Assembly (NCBI RefSeq): GCF_009811755.1
Contig: NZ_BLIV01000009.1
Coordinates: 62,001 to 126,000 of the forward strand
Direction of reading: 5' to 3'
Source: Roseobacter cerasinus
GTDB taxonomy: Bacteria; Pseudomonadota; Alphaproteobacteria; Rhodobacterales; Rhodobacteraceae
DNA: 64,000 nt
Position 1 is the stretch's first letter, and every line of letters begins with the position of its first letter. Positions 26,982-33,703 of this stretch are shown piece after piece. The notes beneath the pieces are model-generated. The model was given only the letters and a program-made list of their open reading frames with translations. It did not search any database and was not told where the DNA came from. Both the position numbers and the translations under genes were made by a program.

Positions 26982-27980
26982 ATGACGGAGACACCGAACA
27001 CTCCAGACGGGACTGACCCGGAGACCGATACAGACACGCGGTTCGAGACGTTGCTGAACGCGTCGAACTGGGATGAGCTGGTCAAAGATGCCCGGGCCAA
27101 GCGCGAGAAGGTCCTCGCCGAACGGTCGCGGCAAACGGCCAAGGCGCCAGTCGCTCCTGCCCCGGACCCCGAACCGGCCCCGGAGCAGGTCGAGGCGCCG
27201 GAGCCTGCGCCGGTTGAAGCGGTCATCGCCCCGGCACCGATGAGTGCCCCCACGCCCGTGACACCTGCGATCTCCACGACAGCTGTTTTGCGCGCTGTCC
27301 GGCCCGGCCCCAGGACGGACACAGCCGCCGCTCGACCACCGTCGTCGTCGCGGTCACAAGGCGTGCGGATGTCCCTATCAACCGCCGTGCTGGCCGTGGC
27401 CTGCTGTGGCGCCTTGGGCTTCGGCCTGTCGCTGGGCTTTGCAACCATGGCCACCGTGACGCCCTTGCCGCCACAGGCTGAGGCCCCCACACCCGCCGCG
27501 GCAGAGGCAAGTGTCATCACCAGGGCAGCCCTGCCCGACACACCCGCCCCCGTAGCGCAGACCGAGACCACACCGCCCATTGGCCCGCCCGCCCGACCAA
27601 GCTATGACGTCCCCGCAAACACGCCACCCAGGGTGCATGTCTATGCCCCGGCAAGCGTGACAACCGCGGCGCTGGACCAGCGCAAGGCAGATCTGGACCG
27701 AATGGGGTTTGAGACCGCAACAGTACAGCGTCTGAACTTCACGGTCTCCGCGCCGCATGTGCGGTACTATGATGCCGCTGATGCTGTCTCAGCCCGCGCA
27801 CTCGCGCAGGATATGGATATCGAGGCGCGCGATTTCTCCCACAGCGGCAATGGCAGCCCGGGGCGGGTAGAGATCTGGCTTGACGGCACAGCCCCGCAAC
27901 GGACCGCCCGGACCCGGCAGACCAACCCGGTGGACGAGTTGATCCGCATTGGAAATGAGTTCATTCGCAGCCTGCAGTAG
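26982..27980 (+). CDS. Membrane protein with LytR C-terminal-like domain
   Basis: A 332-residue protein. An acidic cytoplasmic N-terminus with a possible helix (RFETLLNASNWDELVKDARAKR) leads into a Pro/Ala-rich stretch, a single transmembrane helix near 130-150 (LAVACCGALGFGLSLGFATM), a second Pro/Ala-rich linker, and a compact C-terminal domain from about residue 220 (RVHVYAPASVTTAALDQRKA...GFETATVQ...VRYYDAADAVSARALA). That order resembles the LytR_C domain of cell-envelope proteins; this is an inference from pattern only. A weak ribosome site (AGAACA) precedes the ATG. Confidence 0.7.
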   Translation: MTETPNTPDGTDPETDTDTRFETLLNASNWDELVKDARAKREKVLAERSRQTAKAPVAPAPDPEPAPEQVEAPEPAPVEAVIAPAPMSAPTPVTPAISTTAVLRAVRPGPRTDTAAARPPSSSRSQGVRMSLSTAVLAVACCGALGFGLSLGFATMATVTPLPPQAEAPTPAAAEASVITRAALPDTPAPVAQTETTPPIGPPARPSYDVPANTPPRVHVYAPASVTTAALDQRKADLDRMGFETATVQRLNFTVSAPHVRYYDAADAVSARALAQDMDIEARDFSHSGNGSPGRVEIWLDGTAPQRTARTRQTNPVDELIRIGNEFIRSLQ

Positions 27981-27986
27981 GCTGGC

Positions 27987-28892
27987 TCACACCGCCTGCA
28001 GTTTGCGCGCTTCCTCGCCGGCAAACTCCAGCAGCTGCTTCATGAAGGGCTTGCCCAGATCATCGCTGCGCACAGCAGCGTAGAGCCTGCGCGTGATGCC
28101 CGCCTGTGTGAGCGGGCGGGTGATGTAGTCTGACGAATACTTCACTTCGCGCACTACCCAATCGGGCAGAACGGAAACCCCCCGATTTGACGCGACAAGC
28201 AGCAGAATCACCGCTGTCAGCTCCACCTGCCGGATCGCGGCAGGCTCCACCTTGGCCGGGATCAGAAGCTGGCTGAATACATCCAACCGGGTCCGTTCCA
28301 CCGGATAGGTGATCAGCGTCTCACCCCGGAAATCCTCCGCCTCCACATAGGGTTTCTGCGCCAAGGGGTGTGCGCTGGCTGCCACAAAAACAGGCGCGTA
28401 ATCAAAGAGTTCGATGAATTCCACACCGGGCAGCGCCTCGGGGTCGGAGGACACCACCAGATCCACCTCCTCCTTCAAAAGCGCGGGCATCGCATCAAAG
28501 GCAAGGCCTGGGCGAATGTCCACATCCACCTCCCCCCAGTTCTTGCGGAAGCGTTCAAGCACCGGGAACAGCCATTCGAAACAGGCGTGACACTCAATCG
28601 CGATATGCATGCGCCCGGCACTGCCCTCGCGCAAGCCGGTGAATTCTTCCTGCAAGGCCTGAACCTGCGGCAACACCTGCTGCGCCAGCTTCAAGAGGCG
28701 CAGACCCGCTGGCGACAGCTTGAGCGGCTTGGAGCGGCGCACGAAGAGCTCCACCCCCGCCTGATCTTCAAGCCCCTTGATCTGATGGCTGAGAGCGGAT
28801 TGGGTGATGTGCAGCTTCTCGGCCGCCAATGACAAGCCACCCGCCTCGTGAATGGCCTGGATTGTGCGCAGGTGGCGGAATTCGATATGCAT
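27987..28892 (-). CDS. metR: LysR-type regulator MetR
   Basis: A 301-residue transcriptional regulator of methionine synthesis. The N-terminal winged helix-turn-helix (FRHLRTIQAIHEAGGLSLAA, LHITQSALSHQIKGLE) is followed by the effector-binding domain with IAIECHACFEWLFPVLERF, nearly the E. coli MetR sequence at this point, and YPVERTRLDV. Homocysteine is the known co-effector. It diverges from metF with an 86-bp spacer containing dyads, the classic LysR-target arrangement. Confidence 0.95.
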   Translation of the reverse strand: MHIEFRHLRTIQAIHEAGGLSLAAEKLHITQSALSHQIKGLEDQAGVELFVRRSKPLKLSPAGLRLLKLAQQVLPQVQALQEEFTGLREGSAGRMHIAIECHACFEWLFPVLERFRKNWGEVDVDIRPGLAFDAMPALLKEEVDLVVSSDPEALPGVEFIELFDYAPVFVAASAHPLAQKPYVEAEDFRGETLITYPVERTRLDVFSQLLIPAKVEPAAIRQVELTAVILLLVASNRGVSVLPDWVVREVKYSSDYITRPLTQAGITRRLYAAVRSDDLGKPFMKQLLEFAGEEARKLQAV

Positions 28893-28898
28893 ATCGTG

Positions 28899-28933
28899 CT
28901 CATGTTAAAGATGAGAGTTATGAGTTTGTCTCA
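28899..28933. promoter_or_regulatory. Candidate MetR binding region in the metR-metF spacer
   Basis: Two inverted repeats lie in the spacer: CTCAT-N7-ATGAG at 28899-28915 and TGAG-N5-CTCA at 28921-28933. The second matches the known MetR box TGAA-N5-TTCA at all but the inner positions. Both are placed for control of divergent metR and metF. Confidence 0.5.
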
Positions 28934-28978
28934 CGAAGTGACCTGTGGCACAAGATGGACAACCGAAAGGACGCAGTC

Positions 28979-29848
28979 ATGCCCACGCCCTCCGTCTCGT
29001 TTGAAGTCTTCCCGCCGCGCTCGATCGATGCGTCTTTCAAGCTATGGGAGACGGCGCAGGCGCTTGCCCCGCTGGAGCCGCGCTTTTTCTCGGTCACCTA
29101 TGGCGCGGGTGGCAGCACACGGGATCTGACCCATGATGCCGCTTATACGCTGCGCAAGTCTTCGGGCCTGCCGGTGGCCGCGCATCTGACCTGCGTGGGC
29201 GCGTCGAAATCAGAGACGCTCGCCATCGCACAGCGGTTTGCTCAGGCGGGGATCACCGATATCGTGGCCCTGCGCGGCGATGCGCCAGAGGATCAGGACC
29301 ATTTCACGCCGCACCCCGACGGATTTGCCAATTCGGTGGAACTCATAGAAGCACTGGCGCAATCCGGCCAGTTCACCCTGCGGGTAGGCGCCTACCCCGA
29401 GAAGCACCCGGAAGCAGCCACTCAAGCCGCAAACATCGACTGGCTGAAAGCAAAGATTGACGCAGGTGCGGCCGAGGCCATCACGCAGTTCTTCTTTGAA
29501 GCCGAGACCTTTCTGCGCTTCCGCGACGACTGCGCCAAGGCGGGGATCACAGCGCCCATCACCCCCGGCATCCTGCCGATCATCAATTGGCAGAACGCGC
29601 GCAAATTTGCGTTGCGCTGCGGTGCGACTGTGCCCGGCTGGCTCGATCAGGCCTTTGATGCGGCCATCCGGGATGACCGCCACGACCTGTTGGCCACGGC
29701 GCTATGCACTGAACTGTGTTCCGAGCTGGTCGACGAGGGTGTGGAGAGCCTGCATTTCTACACGCTCAACCGCCCCGAGATGACCCGCGAGATCTGTCAT
29801 GCGCTTGGCGTCACGCTGGCCACCACAGGCGTGCGCGACGTAGCGTAA
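28979..29848 (+). CDS. metF: 5,10-Methylenetetrahydrofolate reductase
   Basis: A 289-residue TIM-barrel flavoprotein reducing methylene-THF to 5-methyl-THF for methionine synthesis. It has SFEVFPPRS near the start (catalytic Glu), FSVTYGAGGSTRD, HLTCVGAS and ITQFFFEAETFLRF. The start at 28979 has AAAGGA 8 nt upstream; the frame extended back to 28829 overlaps metR and is not used. Together with the sarcosine oxidase and MetR it sits in one-carbon metabolism. A hotdog thioesterase follows. Confidence 0.96.
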   Translation: MPTPSVSFEVFPPRSIDASFKLWETAQALAPLEPRFFSVTYGAGGSTRDLTHDAAYTLRKSSGLPVAAHLTCVGASKSETLAIAQRFAQAGITDIVALRGDAPEDQDHFTPHPDGFANSVELIEALAQSGQFTLRVGAYPEKHPEAATQAANIDWLKAKIDAGAAEAITQFFFEAETFLRFRDDCAKAGITAPITPGILPIINWQNARKFALRCGATVPGWLDQAFDAAIRDDRHDLLATALCTELCSELVDEGVESLHFYTLNRPEMTREICHALGVTLATTGVRDVA

Positions 29849-29914
29849 TCTCTTGTCTGCGCGCCGCTCTGACGCTTAGCTGTCGCCACGCCCATCACCG
29901 TGTCGGAGCCCCAT

Positions 29915-30394
29915 ATGACAATTGCCACGTCGCCCTCAGACTTGCTGAGCCGGGAGGCGCTGCTGTCCATGTCGGGGCTGGAGTTCATGCAAGGTATCCT
30001 GGACGGGCACCACCCCGGCCCGCCGATTGGCGACACAATGGGGTACGGGCTGCATGAGGTTGGCGACGGTCGGGTGGTCTTTCGCGGCACGCCACAATTC
30101 AACGTCACCAACCCGATGGGCACCGTGCACGGCGGCTGGTACGGCACCCTGCTCGATTCCGCCATGGCCTGTGCTGTGATGACCAAAGTGCCGCGCGGCT
30201 CGGTCTACACAACGCTGGAATTCAAGATCAACATCAGCCGCGCCATTCCGCTGGGGATGATGATCGACTGCATCGGTGAGATCGATCACGCAGGCCGCTC
30301 CACCAGCGTTGCCCATGGCGAAATCCGGGGGGTGGAGGATGGCAAGCTCTACGCCACAGGCTCCACCACCTGCATCATCATGAAGATCCGCTGA
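29915..30394 (+). CDS. PaaI-family hotdog thioesterase
   Basis: A 159-residue hotdog-fold protein. The PaaI-type signature NPMGTVHGGWYGTLLDSAMAC holds the active-site region, and TTLEFKINISRAIPLG is the beta-strand/loop typical of the family. Acyl-CoA substrate unknown. The start at 29915 has GGAG 7 nt upstream, and a GTG start at 29900 is less likely. It lies 66 bp after metF in the same direction and converges on the flavodoxin gene. Confidence 0.85.
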   Translation: MTIATSPSDLLSREALLSMSGLEFMQGILDGHHPGPPIGDTMGYGLHEVGDGRVVFRGTPQFNVTNPMGTVHGGWYGTLLDSAMACAVMTKVPRGSVYTTLEFKINISRAIPLGMMIDCIGEIDHAGRSTSVAHGEIRGVEDGKLYATGSTTCIIMKIR

Positions 30395-30422
30395 CGCGCG
30401 CCAGATAATGGAACCTGCCGGG

Positions 30423-30959
30423 TCAAACGGCTTTGGCAGAGTCAAGAAAGCCCGAAAGTGTCTGTGACAGCGCCTGCCAGTCGGTGAACTCGTGCGGTCC
30501 GTCATGCGGGTCGAACGCGTGATCGCGCAGCACGACATGGCGCAGGATCTGGGTCTCGAAATACTCATAGCCTCCGGTGCGAACCGCTCCGGCAACAAGC
30601 AGGCTCTGGTCCGCGCTGTAGCCCGTACGCATCTCCATCTCGGTCAGATACTCCTGCGCCTCCTCGCACCCTTCGGCAAAAGCGGCCTTCAGACTGACCG
30701 ACAACATGAGCGTCGGACGCGCCTGCAAATCCGCCCGATGGGCCGCCGCGAAAACCTCAAAGGTCTGCGGGTGCCGGCGCTCATGCACGGGGGCTGCCAA
30801 AATCACCCGGTCGATCGGATCAAAGTCCACCGGAGCGGTTCTGTCGGAGGTATCGAACATCTCGACATTGGCGCCCGCCTCGCGCAGCACGGTCCGGACG
30901 AACTCCGCGATCTTCCGGGTCTGGCCTTCGAGGCTTGCATAGGCGATCAGAACAGTCAT
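30423..30959 (-). CDS. HemG-like flavodoxin (putative protoporphyrinogen oxidase)
   Basis: A 178-residue flavodoxin-fold protein. The FMN phosphate loop is YASLEGQTRKIAEFV (residues 6-20), with APVHERRHPQTFEVF and SVSLKAAFAEGCEEAQEYL in the positions of E. coli HemG, and EFTDWQAL near the C-terminus. HemG uses quinones to oxidise protoporphyrinogen IX, but close family members may have other roles, and no haem genes adjoin. Start at 30959 has AAGGAGG 6 nt upstream. Confidence 0.75.
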   Translation of the reverse strand: MTVLIAYASLEGQTRKIAEFVRTVLREAGANVEMFDTSDRTAPVDFDPIDRVILAAPVHERRHPQTFEVFAAAHRADLQARPTLMLSVSLKAAFAEGCEEAQEYLTEMEMRTGYSADQSLLVAGAVRTGGYEYFETQILRHVVLRDHAFDPHDGPHEFTDWQALSQTLSGFLDSAKAV

Positions 30960-31174
30960 CTCAGTCCTCCTTGGGGCTGGGTTTGAGCGCACCCTAGCCT
31001 TCGCCCCGGCGCAGCTCTTTGTCCCAGATCATGGAGCCTGGGATTTTTGGCAAAGACCGGGCCTGATATCGACAGATCGGCAAAATTGTACCCACACACC
31101 AATCCCAGGTTGAACGCAGAGCGTTTCGCTGCTACGAGACTGATGTGGAAACATTTACCATCGAAAGGTCTGTC

Positions 31175-31228
31175 ATGACTCATCGCCAACCAAAAAATCT
31201 GCGCGCGGTAGGCGCAATGATCCGGTAA
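31175..31228 (+). CDS. Possible 17-residue micro-ORF or small RNA
   Basis: MTHRQPKNLRAVGAMIR is encoded after an AAAGG ribosome-like site 6 nt upstream and ends 25 bp before a strong rho-independent terminator at 31254-31281. This is the only coding potential found in the 370-bp spacer 30960-31329; the rest of the spacer (30960-31174 and 31229-31253) shows nothing recognisable. It could be a leader peptide, a micro-protein or part of a small RNA. Confidence 0.3.
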   Translation: MTHRQPKNLRAVGAMIR

Positions 31229-31253
31229 CGCGGTCTGACAGGTTTCCGATCTG

Positions 31254-31281
31254 AAGGCCGCCTCATGATGCGGCCTTTTTT
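31254..31281 (+). terminator. Rho-independent terminator
   Basis: An 8-bp stem (AAGGCCGC with GCGGCCTT), 8-nt loop and a run of six T residues. It follows no recognised gene, only the micro-ORF at 31175-31228, and precedes the DUF1127-like gene by about 50 bp. Confidence 0.85.
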
Positions 31282-31329
31282 AATGTGTTCCAGTCATGTG
31301 GCGGCTTTCCATCATCCATGGAGAGTACA

Positions 31330-31533
31330 ATGCCAAGCTTAACCTTCTACATCCCTTTTGGCCGGTCGCGCAGACTGCTGCTGCGCTTGGTTGCCATTCT
31401 GGTGCAGCGGCCGCAGATCGACCGCCGCCCGCGGCGCGTCGATGTTGACCTGCCGGAGTATCTTCGGCGGGACGTGGGCCTCTTGCCCGATGTCGAACGA
31501 CCGCCGCCTGTACCGCATCGGTTCCCCTTTTGA
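31330..31533 (+). CDS. Small DUF1127-like protein
   Basis: A 67-residue, Arg-rich protein starting MPSLTFYIPFGRSRRLLLRL. Its C-terminal half has LPEYLRRDVGLLPDVERPP, matching the LxDIGL-type motif of DUF1127 small proteins, which are often stress-responsive and in some cases interact with RNA. The start is set by GGAGAG 6 nt upstream. It is flanked by a terminator before it and a G+C-rich hairpin after it. Confidence 0.6.
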   Translation: MPSLTFYIPFGRSRRLLLRLVAILVQRPQIDRRPRRVDVDLPEYLRRDVGLLPDVERPPPVPHRFPF

Positions 31534-31538
31534 CCGGG

Positions 31539-31582
31539 GCCCGGGCGGGGCGGGGCAGCAAGCTGCCCCGCCCCGCCCGGGC
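31539..31582. terminator. G+C-rich 20-bp-stem hairpin between convergent genes
   Basis: The arms 31539-31558 and 31563-31582 are perfectly complementary over 20 bp with a 4-nt CAAG loop, and consist almost only of G and C. It sits between the DUF1127-like gene and the convergent hydrolase gene. There is no U-tract, so it may stall polymerase from both sides rather than act as a standard terminator. Confidence 0.7.
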
Positions 31583-31614
31583 TGTCTCCCAGTTCAGCCG
31601 TTCTGCCCGGCGGA

Positions 31615-32604
31615 TCAGCGGTGCTGGTCCAGAACCCAAGTCGTCATATGGTCCAAAACACCTGGCGCGTAGGCATGCTGCCCAGCCAGCACAAACCGGA
31701 GCGTTGTCCATACCGTCCAATCCTGTGGTTGCTGAAAATTGTAGGGCTGCGCCCGCAGCAGGCTATGTGTTGCCTCGGGTACGATCTTGACCTCATGGCG
31801 CGGGTTCTGGCCAAAGACCTCAGCCGTTTCATGAGGATCCACATTCAGATCCTGTGCCCCCACAAGCACCAGCAACGGTGTGCGCATGTCCAGCACAGCC
31901 TGCGTTGTGTCTGCCTCATAGTTGCGTCGGACAAATTCGCAGCGGGCGTGCCCCAGATCAGGCCGCGATGCGCAGGTACCACCGCCACGGAACAGAGCGT
32001 CATTCTGCGCCAGGTTCTCTCCCACCTGCTGGACGACCGCTTCAGATGCCAGACCCGCCGCCTCCAGCCGGCGTGCGGTCAGATAGGCGCCTTGTCGCCG
32101 CCAGTTCGCCGCGGGACCCACCAGCACGGCATAATGCGCGTCAACCGCGATGCTGGCCTGAGGCACAACCCAGCCCGCTTGTGAGAAACCAAGAAACCCC
32201 AAGGCCTCGGGGGCGATGCCCACGCTGTCACGCAGATATGCATAGACCGCCGCCGCCTCATCCGCACGCATCTGCATGGATTGCGACAACCAATCGCCGG
32301 TGCTGGCACCAACGCCCGGCTTGTCCCAGGAAAACACGCCAATGCCTGCGTCCAAGAACCGGCGTATCAGCGGCAGATACGTACTGTCAGACCATCGGTT
32401 CTGGGGCCCGTCCCCATGTACGATGAGCACAACTGGCATATCGGATGGGCCTTCGGGTATCACCAGGCTGCCAGACAGCCTGTTTCCGGCATGTGACACG
32501 ACATGCTCTGTGACCTTTGCATCCTGCGGTATTTCAAATTGGGAAAACGCCCAGACCCAGACCGCCACAACGAGCACCAGACCTATGCAGACACCCCAAG
32601 TCAT
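31615..32604 (-). CDS. Membrane-anchored or secreted alpha/beta hydrolase
   Basis: A 329-residue protein: an N-terminal hydrophobic segment (MTWGVCIGLVLVVAVWVWAF) then an alpha/beta hydrolase fold with oxyanion motif IVHGDGP, nucleophile elbow GFSQAG, a late Asp (VGAQDLNVDPHE) and catalytic His in PEATHSLLRAQ. It resembles esterases of the YqjL/BAAT-like type, but the substrate is unknown. The start could instead be a TTG at 32640 overlapping the upstream gene; ATG at 32604 gives a proper signal anchor. It follows the DUF2235 gene by 19 bp. Confidence 0.8.
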   Translation of the reverse strand: MTWGVCIGLVLVVAVWVWAFSQFEIPQDAKVTEHVVSHAGNRLSGSLVIPEGPSDMPVVLIVHGDGPQNRWSDSTYLPLIRRFLDAGIGVFSWDKPGVGASTGDWLSQSMQMRADEAAAVYAYLRDSVGIAPEALGFLGFSQAGWVVPQASIAVDAHYAVLVGPAANWRRQGAYLTARRLEAAGLASEAVVQQVGENLAQNDALFRGGGTCASRPDLGHARCEFVRRNYEADTTQAVLDMRTPLLVLVGAQDLNVDPHETAEVFGQNPRHEVKIVPEATHSLLRAQPYNFQQPQDWTVWTTLRFVLAGQHAYAPGVLDHMTTWVLDQHR

Positions 32605-32623
32605 GCGCCGGCCCCGCGCGCGC

Positions 32624-33703
32624 CTAGACGGTGCGGCCAAAACTCATCCACCCGCGACCTTCTGGCAGGGTCGACTGGCGCAAACGCACGCTGTCATGCA
32701 CATGTTCCGTGGGGTCCTGCATCGGTGTGCGCGCGCGCCGTGTGATGAACCACTTGCCGTTGCCCCGAAAGGTGCCCAACATGGGGGCTGCCGCATCTTG
32801 CATGAACCGTGCGCTCCATCCCTCCGGCAGCGGTAGTCCGGTCATCTGCGCCCGCTCCAGCATCCAGACCAAAGGAATGTTGGCCAGTGGTCGCGCCACT
32901 TCATAGCCGCCCAGCTGCCCGCCCACATCTCCATGCGTGCCCGAGAACCAGACCTGCTCGACCCGGCCTTCATAGCCCTCCGGCGAGGTCCAGAGCACCG
33001 GCGCATAGGCGGCGCGCGTCTCGTCAAGTGCCAGTGCCTGAAAGCCCGCCTTCACGTTGTGGCTGAGCGCATGGCTGTGAAACGCATGGCGTTTCTCGCT
33101 GAACCGCCAGAGTACTGGCGCATTAAAGCCAAGCGACTTCACCGTGTCCCAGACCCCGATCATCTCGATCTCGATATCTTGCATGCAATAGGCGGTGGCA
33201 AACTCGCGCGCGCAAGGGCTGGAGGGATCACTTTCATAATGGCGGTAAACGTCACGGATGTTGCGTTCGGTGGCATGCTCCGCCGTCAACAGCCCCATCA
33301 GATCCATTACACCAGCAAGGCTGCGCACAGCATAGGCGCCGCGCGAGTAGCCCATCAGGAAAATCTTGTCGCCGGGCTGGTAGCGCGAGGCCAGATACCC
33401 GTAGGCGCGCCGGATCTGACGGTTGATGCCGCGCCCCATCATGACGTCCATCGCGGAGCTCCAGCCGCGCCATTGCAGCCCGGGTTCATAATAGATCGAC
33501 AGGGGGCTGCCTACCTCGCGGCAGAGATGATAGGCGCGGCCCGCATTGGTCTCGCACCCCGGCTCGAGCGAAGACATGGTGCCATCAAGGATCACAACAT
33601 GGATAACAGGGCCGCGGCGAGGGCCAAAATCACTATCGGGCCGGCGCCAGAACCTGCTGCGCAGCCAGCCGAGCCATCTGTTATTCCGCCGCGATGGGCT
33701 CAC
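32624..33703 (-). CDS. DUF2235 alpha/beta-hydrolase-like protein, second copy
   Basis: A 359-residue DUF2235 protein with a basic N-terminal leader (MSPSRRNNRWLGWLRSRFW), the family opening VIHVVILDGTMSSL and the elbow LMGYSRGAYAVRSLAG. Start is GTG at 33703, 23 bp inside the end of the CoxL-like gene, with GGGAG 10 nt upstream. It shares YQPGDKI and SRGA with the paralogue at 95-1243 but is clearly divergent. Here it is sandwiched between a molybdo-hydroxylase gene and an alpha/beta hydrolase gene, suggesting an operon of unknown purpose. Confidence 0.8.
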   Translation of the reverse strand: MSPSRRNNRWLGWLRSRFWRRPDSDFGPRRGPVIHVVILDGTMSSLEPGCETNAGRAYHLCREVGSPLSIYYEPGLQWRGWSSAMDVMMGRGINRQIRRAYGYLASRYQPGDKIFLMGYSRGAYAVRSLAGVMDLMGLLTAEHATERNIRDVYRHYESDPSSPCAREFATAYCMQDIEIEMIGVWDTVKSLGFNAPVLWRFSEKRHAFHSHALSHNVKAGFQALALDETRAAYAPVLWTSPEGYEGRVEQVWFSGTHGDVGGQLGGYEVARPLANIPLVWMLERAQMTGLPLPEGWSARFMQDAAAPMLGTFRGNGKWFITRRARTPMQDPTEHVHDSVRLRQSTLPEGRGWMSFGRTV

